Below the pieces are notes generated by a model. The model saw only the letters and a program-made list of their open reading frames with translations, did no database searches and was not told the origin of the DNA. A stretch of DNA of 32,389 nucleotides, from assembly GCA_904392525.1 (NCBI GenBank), contig CAJFMW010000012.1:1-32389 (forward strand). Direction: 5' to 3'. This DNA is from an uncultured Eisenbergiella sp. (GTDB lineage Bacteria > Bacillota > Clostridia > Lachnospirales > Lachnospiraceae). Shown one piece after another: positions 8,212-15,580 of the stretch (position 1 is the first letter of the stretch; every line of letters begins with the position of its first letter). The position numbers and the translations under genes are program-made.

Positions 8212-10251
8212 TCAGTTCGTAAGGATCAGACACTCATAAGGCCGCAGGGTCACATTTTCCTCCAGCACTCTGCCGTCCTCCACCGTGTGGAAGGGGAAGG
8301 GAAGCTCAACCTGCACCGCTGCCCGGTTGAAGTTCTGCAGGAACCAGACCGGCTGATCCCCGTCTCTTCTGGAAACCACGACTCCCTTCGGAAGCCTTCC
8401 GGTGAACTCGCCCCGGATTCCGTATTCTTCAGCCAGCTTTTCATACAGCACCTTCAGGAAGCCTTCCTCTGCTTCACAGGCCAGATAGAGCGCGCTTCCT
8501 TTGCCGTATTTCTTCCGGGTGAGGGCAGGAAAGCCCTGATAGTAATCCTGTTCGTAGGCGGAGAGCACCTCCACGGGATTTTCCGCATCCTCCACCACAT
8601 GGGAAACCTCTCTGAGCTGTCCCGCCTTCCAGCTTTTTCCCGCAAAGGAAATGGTATTGGGAAGAGATTCCGGCACGACAGCATCCATTTCTTCCGTCCG
8701 GATGCCCAGCACATCTTCCAGCGGGTGCCGGTCCAGAATGCACAGATCATTTTCATCCACCACGCCGGAGAAATAGGTCGCCAGATAGCAGCCTCCCGCT
8801 TCCACGTACTTTTTCACCCGCTCCGCATAGCCGTCCTGATACAGATAGGCCATAGGCGCAGCGACAAGGGCATAGCCCTCCATGGAGTCCTCCTCATTGA
8901 TGAAATCCACCTCGATTCCAAGCTCCCAGAAGGGTTTGAAATGGGAAATCACCGTCTCCAGGTAGGCCATATTCTTTCTCGGCCCCTGGATATCCTCAAC
9001 CGCCCACCAGTTTTCCCAGTCGAACAGAATGGCCGCTCTGGCCCTGTTGCAGGTGGGATATACCGCGTCTGAAATCTGCTCCAGCCGCTCTCCAAGCGCC
9101 GCAACCTCCCGAAAAACGCGGGTATTGCTTCCGTTTCGGTGGTCAACCACCGCCCCGTGGAATTTCTCTTCACCGCCTCTGCTCTTCCTCCACTGGAAAT
9201 ACTGCACGCTGTTGGAGCCGCAAGCCACCGCCTGCAGAGATGACAGCTCATGCATACCCGGACGCTTCTGGGTATTCACATCCTTCCAGTTCACGATGGA
9301 GGGCGTGCTTTCCATCAGGAGGAACGGAGCCTTTTTTAAGCTTCTCATCAGCGTATGACAGGCCGCAGTGCGCATGGCCGTGTCCCTGTCATCCGGCTCC
9401 CTGTGCCATTGAGGATAGGAATCCCAGGAAATGATGTCAAGCTGCTTCGCAAATTTATAATAATTCAGCGGACGGAAAAATTCCATCATGTTGATGGTCG
9501 CCGGCTTATCGCTGTACTTGCGCACCGCCCTGATCTCCGCCATGCAGAAGTCCTGCATCTGGTCGCTCACGAAACGCTTCCAGTCCAGATTCAGGCCATG
9601 GATGCCGATTTCCCCGTGGGGAGCCGGACTGTGGATCTGATCCCAAGAGGTGTAGGTATGGCTCCAGAAGGTTGTCCACCAGGCATGATTCAGGTTGTCC
9701 AGCGTCTTGTACTTCTTCTGCAGCCACTCCCGGAACGCTTCCTGACAAAGCTCACAGTGGCATTCGCCTCCCAGTCTGCTTCCGCCGTATTCATTGGAAA
9801 TATGCCAGAGAATCACGCCGGGATGATTTCCCAGACGACGGGAAAGCTCCCTGTCGATCTTCTTCACCTTTCTTCTGATCAGAGGAGAGGTCGGGCAGAA
9901 ATTATGACGCCTTCCGGGAAGATTTCTCACGCCGTCCGGCCCCACCTGTCTTGCCTCATCATAATGCTGGGCAAGCCACTGCGGCATCGCGCCGCTCGGC
10001 GTGGCCAGGATAGTGTAGATGCCGTTTTCATAGAGCCTGTCGATGATCTTACGAAGCCAACCAATGTGATATTCTCCCTCCACAGGCTCCAGCTTCGCCC
10101 AGGAAAAAATTCCGAGGGAGACGCAGTTCACATGGGCCTCCTTCATCAGCCGGATGTCCTCTTCCAACACCTGGGGGCAGTCCAGCCACTGCTCCGGATT
10201 GTAATCTCCTCCGTGGAGAAGATGGGGGTAATCCTTAATCACTTTTTTCAT
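8212..10251 (-). CDS. Beta-galactosidase, glycoside hydrolase family 42
   Basis: This intracellular retaining glycosidase hydrolyses terminal beta-galactosides. The start chosen at 10251 (MKKVIKDYPHLLHGGDYNPEQW) has GGCGG 7 bp upstream and matches the family N-terminus. An alternative ATG at 10287 overlaps the stop of the HAD gene as ATGA and cannot be excluded. With the chosen start it is 679 residues. The acid/base is E154 in WHISNEYGG and the nucleophile is E314 in LLMESTPS. C119, C164, C166 and C169 (in ECHCELC) form the zinc site known in GH42. The order is TIM barrel, trimerisation domain (about 390-600) and a small beta domain. The GH42 substrate may be galacto-oligosaccharides or arabinogalactan side chains rather than lactose. 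Confidence 0.95.
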   Translation of the reverse strand: MKKVIKDYPHLLHGGDYNPEQWLDCPQVLEEDIRLMKEAHVNCVSLGIFSWAKLEPVEGEYHIGWLRKIIDRLYENGIYTILATPSGAMPQWLAQHYDEARQVGPDGVRNLPGRRHNFCPTSPLIRRKVKKIDRELSRRLGNHPGVILWHISNEYGGSRLGGECHCELCQEAFREWLQKKYKTLDNLNHAWWTTFWSHTYTSWDQIHSPAPHGEIGIHGLNLDWKRFVSDQMQDFCMAEIRAVRKYSDKPATINMMEFFRPLNYYKFAKQLDIISWDSYPQWHREPDDRDTAMRTAACHTLMRSLKKAPFLLMESTPSIVNWKDVNTQKRPGMHELSSLQAVACGSNSVQYFQWRKSRGGEEKFHGAVVDHRNGSNTRVFREVAALGERLEQISDAVYPTCNRARAAILFDWENWWAVEDIQGPRKNMAYLETVISHFKPFWELGIEVDFINEEDSMEGYALVAAPMAYLYQDGYAERVKKYVEAGGCYLATYFSGVVDENDLCILDRHPLEDVLGIRTEEMDAVVPESLPNTISFAGKSWKAGQLREVSHVVEDAENPVEVLSAYEQDYYQGFPALTRKKYGKGSALYLACEAEEGFLKVLYEKLAEEYGIRGEFTGRLPKGVVVSRRDGDQPVWFLQNFNRAAVQVELPFPFHTVEDGRVLEENVTLRPYECLILTN

Positions 10252-10283
10252 TCTGTTTCCGCCTTTCTGTATTTTATGAAAAT

Positions 10284-11069
10284 TCATTTAAGAAGCTGCT
10301 CCAGCACATCACTCACCATGCTGCACTGCCTGTCCGCACAAGCCTTCACTTCATCCTTTGCCGTATCCATCGCGTAACTCAAGCCGGCGGCGCGCAGCAT
10401 ACCCACATCGTTGCCGCTGTCTCCGAAGCACAATACCTCATCCAGCCCAAAGCCTTCCACTTCAGCAAGATAACGAAGCGCGCTTCCCTTATCCACATCT
10501 TTATTCGTGAAATCCAGCCAGCCGCCGCCTCCGTCCACAATGCTCAGACTTTCGCCGTATTTTTCCCGGAACCGCTGTTCCTGCAGGGGCGGTATTCCCT
10601 CCGGAAAATAAAGAGCGAGCTTAATGATCGGTTCCTTTACCTGTCTCAGAGAATCGAATACCGTAACCGTATTCTTCACCGTATTCCGAAGATACTCCGC
10701 GAATCCCGGATCGCTGGGAGCCACACAGGAGGTGTCCGCGCAGGAAACCACTCCTTCCGCTCCCTGCACCTCTTCCATGTCGGCTATCAGCGAAAGCGCG
10801 AGCGTCCTTTCAATCTCATTCTGACGGATCACTCTGTTCCCCTGCGCGATCAGTGCGCCGTTTTCACAGATATAACTGATCTCGTCCGCCACCGGCTCAA
10901 GCAGCCTCCGCAGATTGCCGTACTGCCTCCCGCTTGCGGCGATAAAGGAAATTCCTCTTTCCTTCAGCGAACGAATCAGCGGGAAATAAACCCTGTCCAC
11001 TTCCTGCGCGCCGTCTTTCAGTATGGTACCGTCAAAGTCGCTGGCAACAACCCTTATTCCGTCCGTCAT
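10284..11069 (-). CDS. HAD-superfamily hydrolase, Cof type (sugar or nucleotide phosphatase)
   Basis: The protein is 261 residues from ATG at 11069, which has purine-rich GGAAGGAAAG upstream; the longer frame to 11102 starts in a hairpin-like region. It shows the four HAD motifs: DFDGTIL near the N-terminus (nucleophile and acid aspartates), a threonine/serine-containing AASGRQ, a lysine in NKDVDKGSAL, and GDSGNDVGML. The large C2b cap lies between motifs II and III, as in Cof/YbiV phosphatases. Specificity cannot be read. Its stop overlaps a possible upstream start of the GH42 gene by 4 bp, so the two are translationally linked and the HAD may dephosphorylate a sugar phosphate from the same pathway. 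Confidence 0.92.
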   Translation of the reverse strand: MTDGIRVVASDFDGTILKDGAQEVDRVYFPLIRSLKERGISFIAASGRQYGNLRRLLEPVADEISYICENGALIAQGNRVIRQNEIERTLALSLIADMEEVQGAEGVVSCADTSCVAPSDPGFAEYLRNTVKNTVTVFDSLRQVKEPIIKLALYFPEGIPPLQEQRFREKYGESLSIVDGGGGWLDFTNKDVDKGSALRYLAEVEGFGLDEVLCFGDSGNDVGMLRAAGLSYAMDTAKDEVKACADRQCSMVSDVLEQLLK

Positions 11070-11175
11070 TCCTTCTTTCCTTCCTGCCGCCCCTGGCAGC
11101 ACTTTTTGGTATTATTCTACTATAAAATTCCCACTTTACATAGAGCTTTTAAAAATTTTACATTTCCGGTTACTT

Positions 11176-11356
11176 TTCACAGCCGATTTAGAATGGACAA
11201 CTCGCGCGTCGTGCTTGCACGTAAGCTCGTGTTGTCCATTCTGAATTTGGACTGCGAAGCAGTCACCCCACCCCCATGAGCAGCCTTAGCGCCGCAAGGC
11301 GCGGGACTGAAGCCTCGAAGAGGCGACGGGTGCGAATGAGGGTGGAGGGCTGTGAA
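11176..11356. repeat. Palindromic element D: multi-branched inverted-repeat element
   Basis: Outer arms TTCACAGCC (11176-11184) and GGCTGTGAA (11348-11356) enclose a set of stems. These are a 16-bp stem at 11186-11201/11231-11246 (one G-T wobble) topped by CGTGC/GCACG, then ACTGC-gaa-GCAGT, GCGCC-gcaa-GGCGC and CCTC-gaa-GAGG. The whole 181 bp can fold as a multi-branched structure. It sits between the HAD promoter region and tRNA-Trp; no gene is visible here. Confidence 0.75.
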
Positions 11357-11398
11357 TACCATTTCCCAGCCGCTTCTCATCTTTTTTGCAAAAAAGGC

Positions 11399-11427
11399 TT
11401 GCTTTTGTCAGAAAAGCTTGCTATAAT
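11399..11427 (+). promoter_or_regulatory. tRNA-Trp promoter
   Basis: TTGCTT (11399-11404) and a perfect TATAAT (11422-11427) are 17 bp apart. The tRNA begins 31 bp downstream, after a small hairpin GGTTC-gggca-GAACC. Confidence 0.85.
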
Positions 11428-11457
11428 ACAATTCGTCGGTTCGGGCAGAACCAAAAC

Positions 11458-11528
11458 AGGAGCATAGTTCAAAGGTAGAACAGTGGTCTCCAAAACCATC
11501 GATGTGGGTTCGATTCCTACTGCTCCTG
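11458..11528 (+). tRNA. trnW: tRNA-Trp (anticodon CCA)
   Basis: A 71-nt cloverleaf without encoded CCA. The acceptor stem AGGAGCA/TGCTCCT is perfect with discriminator G. The D arm is GTTC-aaaggta-GAAC. The anticodon stem GTGGT/ACCAT (one G-T) has loop CTCCAAA with anticodon CCA at 11490-11492. The T arm contains GGTTCGATTCC. It has its own promoter and terminator and stands as a single-gene unit. Confidence 0.96.
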
Positions 11529-11554
11529 CTCATCTTTAAAGAGCGGTAAACATG

Positions 11555-11595
11555 AAAAAAGCTGATAACTGCGCGGGTTATCGGCTTTTTTCTTT
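11555..11595 (+). terminator. Terminator after tRNA-Trp
   Basis: The stem GCTGATAAC/GTTATCGGC (one G-T) has A-rich DNA before it and TTTTTTCTTTTC after it. It is the classic form, and its A/T flanks also allow weak termination of the opposing GH25 gene. Confidence 0.85.
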
Positions 11596-11628
11596 TCTGT
11601 TCAGGAGCCTTTTAAGGCTGCACCGGGC

Positions 11629-12246
11629 TCAGGCAGGGAGATAGCGGACGTTCAGATCCACCGGGCCGCTGATGCCGTTTACCCTTCCCTTGCTCGTATA
11701 CTGCCACGCCGCAAGCGTCTGTGTGATCTGAGGACAATACTTCCCGTCGGGCGGCGCTGCGGAAAACGGGTAATATGCGCTTGTGGGATATCGGGCGATC
11801 CAGAAGGGACAGTCAAACGCTGCCGGGTCGAAGTGTCCTGTGTGATAGAAGGCCAGTCCGGTATAGATGCCGAATTCCATCCCCGCGCCTTCCACGATAT
11901 TCCAGGCAGAACGGATCAGTCCTGTCAATACCCCGGCCCCGAGCTTTTTCAGAGATATGTCCTCCACATCCCACCAGATCCTGCAGGACAGATGATGGCT
12001 CTGCAGCAGATCCACCACCTGCTTCGCCTCCTCCGCCGCCTGGGACGGAACGTCGGCATAGGTATATTTATACACCTCAAAGGGGATTCCGTTCGCCCTA
12101 CAGCCCGACACGTTCGCCCCAAACTGCGCATCCGGCTTTCCAGAACGGCGCACGCTCCTGAGAACCGCGAACTGACATCCCGCCTCCTTCACCTGATTCC
12201 AGGAAACCGCTCCCTGGTTATCGCTGACATCAATTCCCTTCCACAT
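11629..12246 (-). CDS. GH25-type lysozyme domain protein (N-acetylmuramidase)
   Basis: The start ATG at 12246 (MWKGIDVSDNQG) follows AGAGGAAGG closely; a longer frame to 12297 runs into the promoter. The 205-residue protein is essentially one GH25 domain, the muramidase fold that cuts between MurNAc and GlcNAc of peptidoglycan. GIDVSDNQG provides the first catalytic aspartate, IWWDVED the DxE pair, and AAWQYTSKGRVNGISGPVDLNV the closing strand. There is no signal peptide, no SH3 or choline-binding repeat and no neighbouring holin. It may be an intracellular or phage-derived lysin or use another exit route. TATAAT at 12277-12282 (minus) is a likely -10 box without a clear -35. Confidence 0.88.
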   Translation of the reverse strand: MWKGIDVSDNQGAVSWNQVKEAGCQFAVLRSVRRSGKPDAQFGANVSGCRANGIPFEVYKYTYADVPSQAAEEAKQVVDLLQSHHLSCRIWWDVEDISLKKLGAGVLTGLIRSAWNIVEGAGMEFGIYTGLAFYHTGHFDPAAFDCPFWIARYPTSAYYPFSAAPPDGKYCPQITQTLAAWQYTSKGRVNGISGPVDLNVRYLPA

Positions 12247-12315
12247 ATCCTTCCTCTCTGGGGCACCCTTTTCTTTATTATATGCAGCCGTGGCCACAAT
12301 TGCGCCGCAGTTTCT

Positions 12316-12488
12316 GATCGGATAGGGGAAGAAACTTCCCCTATCCGATCTCCGCGATACCCGGACAACTCACAGCAAAGCTGTTCGCTGTCCGTTGCCC
12401 GGCAAATGGCTGCTCGTGCAATCACGGCAGCCGCTTGCCGGGTGTATCGCGCAAACAGCGGATGCGCCAAAACGGCCGCATCCGCTGT
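12316..12488. repeat. Palindromic element C: series of four strong hairpins
   Basis: 12316-12350 is a 16-bp perfect stem with loop AAA, rich in GGATAGGGGAAG, which resembles the 31-bp palindrome of elements A and B. It is followed by CGGACA/TGTCCG (12362-12394) and by a compound hairpin at 12398-12442 (CCCGGCAA/TTGCCGGG holding GGCTGC/GCAGCC). 12455-12488 is a 12-bp stem (CAGCGGATGCG core). CGCGATACCCGG and CCGGGTGTATCGCG can alternatively close the middle part. It fills the gap between the hemerythrin stop and the GH25 promoter, so it lies in the 3' region of the rubredoxin-hemerythrin transcript. Confidence 0.75.
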
Positions 12489-12515
12489 CTGATGTCCGGA
12501 CTGTCACCGGCCTTT

Positions 12516-12920
12516 TTATTTTTCCCGGATGAACTGTGCCACCTGTTTATCCCACACACAGATGTGGTTTAAAAGCCAGTCCACCACGTTCTTCTTAACA
12601 GCCTCCACAAAGGCTTCGCTGGGGCCTTCTTCCTCCTCCAGCATCTCCTGAAGCTCTTCCACCGCCTTAACGAAAGCGGCGTGCTGCCCCTTATGGGCCT
12701 CCAGAAGAGGATACGCATTCTCCTCCTGCAGCTTTTCCTCATCCGCAAAATGGATGTTGGTATAATCCATCAGGAAGTTCAGCGTCTGAACCGCGACCAG
12801 CTTCTCCGCTCCCACCCTGCAGTCTTCCGTCAGCTTGTTCACTCTGGCGATCAGCTCCTGATGCTGGGTATCGATCAGCCCGTTTCCGGTTCTCAGCGAC
12901 TCGTCAAATACAATTGCCAT
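12516..12920 (-). CDS. Bacteriohemerythrin
   Basis: The protein is 134 residues from ATG at 12920, with GGGAGG 7 bp upstream; the longer frame overlaps rubredoxin and is rejected. All seven di-iron ligands are present: H20, H57, E61, H76, H80, H119 and D124. The patterns are TQHQE, HFADE, HKGQH and HICVWD. Hemerythrins bind O2 reversibly and in anaerobes are thought to scavenge or sense oxygen. The gene lies 26 bp behind rubredoxin, so the two share one mRNA and probably one purpose, protection under oxygen exposure. Confidence 0.95.
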   Translation of the reverse strand: MAIVFDESLRTGNGLIDTQHQELIARVNKLTEDCRVGAEKLVAVQTLNFLMDYTNIHFADEEKLQEENAYPLLEAHKGQHAAFVKAVEELQEMLEEEEGPSEAFVEAVKKNVVDWLLNHICVWDKQVAQFIREK

Positions 12921-12946
12921 AATCTTACCTCCCGGATGAACGATGC

Positions 12947-13108
12947 TTAGTCCGTTACGGAAAACTGGTCCTTGCCTACTCCGCACAGAGGGCATACCCA
13001 GTCCTCCGGGATATCCGCGAATGCGGTTCCGGCTGCCACTCCGTTATCCGGATCTCCCACTGCGGGATCATAAATATAGCCACATACATCACAAACATAC
13101 TTCTGCAT
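12947..13108 (-). CDS. Rubredoxin
   Basis: This is a complete 53-residue rubredoxin starting at 13108 ([15 protein letters not shown]). The iron is held by C6, C9, C39 and C42 in CDVCG and CPLCG; the loop DPDNG and WVCPLC are typical. It is a one-electron carrier at low potential, usually passing electrons to oxygen- or peroxide-reducing enzymes such as rubrerythrin or flavodiiron protein. A longer frame to 13285 contains the promoter and is not the gene. Hemerythrin follows 26 bp downstream. The ribosome site AGGTAGAG is imperfect. Confidence 0.97.
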   Translation of the reverse strand: MQKYVCDVCGYIYDPAVGDPDNGVAAGTAFADIPEDWVCPLCGVGKDQFSVTD

Positions 13109-13156
13109 TTTCTCTACCTGTCCTTTCTGAAGATAGTTTTTTCCAAATACGTGAAT

Positions 13157-13185
13157 ATTATAACAAAAAGAGCAGCGCTTTACAA
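13157..13185 (-). promoter_or_regulatory. Promoter of rubredoxin-hemerythrin operon
   Basis: On the minus strand TTGTAA (13180-13185) and TATAAT (13157-13162) are 17 bp apart. The leader to the rubredoxin start is about 40 nt. The roughly 300 bp between rubredoxin and the nucleotidyltransferase otherwise hold only the hairpin at 13355-13384. Confidence 0.85.
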
Positions 13186-13354
13186 TCTCATACCGGTTCC
13201 TATATGCTTCTCTTTTTTCACATTCTGATTTGAAAATTTTTTTATCCTTCACACTTATTTTATAGCTTCTACATAGAAAAGTCACATTTTTCCTGTAGTA
13301 TAGGAACCATAGAAGCCGACGGGCTTTTTAAAATAGATACTCTTTTTCATTACC

Positions 13355-13384
13355 AGCCAGTATCGGAAGGAACCGGTACTGGCT
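13355..13384. terminator. Hairpin terminator after the nucleotidyltransferase gene
   Basis: AGCCAGTA(t)CGG pairs with CCG(g)TACTGGCT around loop aagga. It lies 24 bp past the stop codon of the minus-strand nucleotidyltransferase. The T content after it is weak on the minus strand, so termination efficiency is uncertain. Confidence 0.55.
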
Positions 13385-13408
13385 TCCTCCCTTTTCAGGG
13401 GCTTTTTA

Positions 13409-14197
13409 TTACCACTCCGCGATCAGCGGCCTGGGATAGAGCCACCATTTTTCAAAATCCATGCAGTAGCGGGACTGATAGATGCTGGGATCCTTTTTAT
13501 AATCATAGCCCGTCCATGCATGATAGCTTTCCACGATTTTATCAGCCAGCTCATCTTCCATCGTCTCACAGAACCTGCTGCACAGCTCCACGATTCCCTC
13601 CGGCTTGTCCGCAAGCCCTGCCACCGTTTCCTCCAGTCTTCTGTTGCAGGGGAAGAGCACTTTATTTTCCTGCAGAATCAGACGGTATATGCTGTAGACG
13701 ATCTCGCTTGCCGTCCGCGCCCTCATATACCCCCTGGGCGCACAGCATTTCCAGAAATAATGATAATTCAGCTGAAGATCGCTGTAGAAGGAAAGCATCT
13801 TTTCCTCCATTTCCTTTTCCTGAAAGACAGGAATGGCCGCTACCAGAGGCGCAATCTCCGGATCATCTGAAAACAACACGCGGGATTTGATGAAGGAATT
13901 GCGGGTGGGCTCACTTCCCTTTTCCGCTGCCGCGCGCAGAAAATCCTTCGTCATATATTTCACATCAAAATATCCGCCCTCATAGGTGCAGAGTCCGGAA
14001 ATGGTTTCCGCAGTCCGGTTCTCTTCCAGAAGCTTTTCATAGTACTCGTCCGAAACGATCACCATCGCGTCCAGGTCGGAATCCGGCCGCTCTGTTCCCT
14101 TGGCTACCGAGCCTCCGAAAATGAGCGCGATAACCTCCTGTCTGTTTCGGAAAAATTCTTCCATAATTTTCAATGATTCTTCATGATGCCTGTACAT
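13409..14197 (-). CDS. Nucleotidyltransferase-domain protein (aminoglycoside/kanamycin NTase-like fold)
   Basis: The 262-residue protein starts at 14197 with AGGAG about 9 bp upstream. The N-terminal domain has the pol-beta-type motif GGS (28-30) followed by DSDLD with metal-binding D41 and D43. The rest (about 110-262) is a helical domain containing many aromatics, as in stand-alone NTases related to ANT/LinB-like resistance enzymes and to toxin-antitoxin MNT proteins. No HEPN partner is adjacent, which argues against an MNT-HEPN module. The substrate is unknown, and it should not be called a resistance gene on this evidence. It is divergent from the NBP35 ATPase gene. Confidence 0.85.
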   Translation of the reverse strand: MYRHHEESLKIMEEFFRNRQEVIALIFGGSVAKGTERPDSDLDAMVIVSDEYYEKLLEENRTAETISGLCTYEGGYFDVKYMTKDFLRAAAEKGSEPTRNSFIKSRVLFSDDPEIAPLVAAIPVFQEKEMEEKMLSFYSDLQLNYHYFWKCCAPRGYMRARTASEIVYSIYRLILQENKVLFPCNRRLEETVAGLADKPEGIVELCSRFCETMEDELADKIVESYHAWTGYDYKKDPSIYQSRYCMDFEKWWLYPRPLIAEW

Positions 14198-14336
14198 TCC
14201 CCATTTCTCCTTTTCTCACAGTCTGCGTCTTTCGGCAAATCCGCTTCGAAGCGCCTGTTACCACTATATCCGATTCCCGGCAAACAGGCAAGTATTCCTT
14301 CATATCTCAATGGCGACATTCCCGCGGGGTATCTGA

Positions 14337-14364
14337 TTGACATCTGCCGGTGATGTTGTATAAT
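14337..14364 (+). promoter_or_regulatory. Promoter of the NBP35/Mrp gene
   Basis: Perfect TTGACA (14337-14342) and perfect TATAAT (14359-14364) with a 16-bp spacer. The AGGAAAGGA ribosome site follows at 14378, so this is a short-leader, strong promoter. Confidence 0.9.
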
Positions 14365-14398
14365 TCTCATAAGAACCAGGAAAGGAATCTGAAGAAAA

Positions 14399-15232
14399 AT
14401 GAGCGAAAACTGTACCCACAACTGTGAAACCTGTCACGAAGCATGTGCGGACCGTGATCCGAAAAGCATGCTGAAAAAGCCCCATGAGCTTTCTACCATT
14501 AAAAATGTAATCGCTGTGGTGAGCGGCAAGGGCGGCGTAGGAAAATCCCTCGTCACCTCTCTGCTGGCCTCTTCCATGCAGAAGAAGGGCTATCACACCG
14601 CAGTTCTGGACGCAGATATCACCGGCCCCTCCATCCCGAAGGCGTTCGGTGTCCATGAGAAGGCCTATGCCAATGAATACGGTCTCCTTCCGGCGAAATC
14701 CCGCCTCGGCGTGGACCTCATGTCCATCAATCTTCTGCTTGACAACGATACCGATCCCGTACTCTGGCGCGGTCCGGTAATCGCCGGTGCGGTCAGCCAG
14801 TTCTGGACGGACGTGATCTGGTCCGACGTGGATTTCATGTTCGTGGACATGCCTCCCGGAACGGGCGACGTGCCGCTTACCGTGTTCCAGTCCATCCCCG
14901 TAAAGGGCATCATCGTGGTGACCTCTCCCCAGGAGCTGGTTTCCATGATCGTGGAAAAGGCGGTGCGCATGGCGGAGATGATGAATGTTCCGGTTCTCGG
15001 CATCGTGGAGAATATGTCCTACTTTGAATGTCCTGACTGCGGCAGCCGCCACAGCATCTTCGGCGAAAGCCACATCGAGGAAATTGCCAAAAAGCATGGC
15101 ATTCCTTCTGTTTCCCGCCTTCCGATTGATCCTTCCATCGCTTCTTCCTGCGACAAAGGTGAAATTGAAACGGTGGACGCGCCCTGGCTGGCTGATCTGT
15201 GCGGCAGCCTGGAAAAAAAGTGCGGATTCTGA
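14399..15232 (+). CDS. Mrp/NBP35-family ATPase (iron-sulfur carrier)
   Basis: The 277-residue protein is a P-loop ATPase of the ParA/MinD group that assembles or transfers Fe-S clusters. The deviant Walker A GKGGVGKS is at 43-50, with DADITGPSIP and FVDMPPGTGD as the switch and Walker B regions. The N-terminus has a four-cysteine cluster (C5, C9, C12, C16), as in clostridial NBP35-like proteins, and C210/C213 in FECPDCG form the bridging pair at the dimer interface. All key residues are intact. It is a single gene with a near-perfect promoter, followed by an 18-bp perfect hairpin at 15260-15298. Confidence 0.95.
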   Translation: MSENCTHNCETCHEACADRDPKSMLKKPHELSTIKNVIAVVSGKGGVGKSLVTSLLASSMQKKGYHTAVLDADITGPSIPKAFGVHEKAYANEYGLLPAKSRLGVDLMSINLLLDNDTDPVLWRGPVIAGAVSQFWTDVIWSDVDFMFVDMPPGTGDVPLTVFQSIPVKGIIVVTSPQELVSMIVEKAVRMAEMMNVPVLGIVENMSYFECPDCGSRHSIFGESHIEEIAKKHGIPSVSRLPIDPSIASSCDKGEIETVDAPWLADLCGSLEKKCGF

Positions 15233-15259
15233 ACAGGAAAACAGCCTTCTGAAAAATTG

Positions 15260-15298
15260 CGGAGGAGGGAAACATGGCGGCCATGTTTCCCTCCTCCG
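15260..15298. repeat. 18-bp perfect hairpin after the NBP35/Mrp gene
   Basis: Arms 15260-15277 and 15281-15298 are perfectly complementary around a 3-nt loop (CGG). The left arm is purine-rich (GGAGGAGGGAAACATGG). There is no T run, so it is not a classic terminator. Its shape (long perfect stem, triloop, purine-rich arm) matches the palindromes in elements A, B and C. Confidence 0.85.
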
Positions 15299-15580
15299 GC
15301 ATTATACAGCGATATTTTCCACCCATGAAAATTTCCGAAAAAACAAAAAAGGAAAAAGCATTTCCTGCCTTTTCCTCATCTCCATAATGCTGACTGACTA
15401 TGATGTTACCTGAACCGATATGGAGTCCGAAAGAGTTATTCGATAAAAGAGAGGGGGGGACTGGTGCGGATCATACCGCACCAGCTTGGGTTGATGATGT
15501 CTCAACTCGTTCTCTATCATAAAATATATTTATAAATTTGTCAACATAGTTTATAAAAAATTTACATTTTTATCTATGGT
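15299..15580. other. Convergent gap between the NBP35/Mrp and LacI-type genes
   Basis: This is about 280 bp without a supported gene. It contains the hairpin CTGGTGCGG/CCGCACCAG at 15461-15484 next to a run of seven G, which may end both converging transcripts. After it comes an AT-rich stretch (15511-15575). A 40-codon minus-strand frame (15398-15520) has no ribosome site. Confidence 0.6.

Noticed and set aside
8018-8233. 71-codon minus-strand frame over element A
   Set aside because: It runs through the perfect palindrome and two hairpins and overlaps the end of the GH42 gene; no ribosome site.
11833-12492. 219-codon plus-strand frame over the GH25 gene and element C
   Set aside because: It is antisense to the GH25 domain and then reads through the hairpins of element C.
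13409-14197. Aminoglycoside resistance gene or MNT-HEPN antitoxin
   Set aside because: Only the general nucleotidyltransferase motif is present; there is no HEPN neighbour and no substrate-specific motif.
15398-15520. 40-codon minus-strand frame after the LacI-type gene
   Set aside because: It has no ribosome site before its ATG, and the hairpin CTGGTGCGG/CCGCACCAG runs through it.
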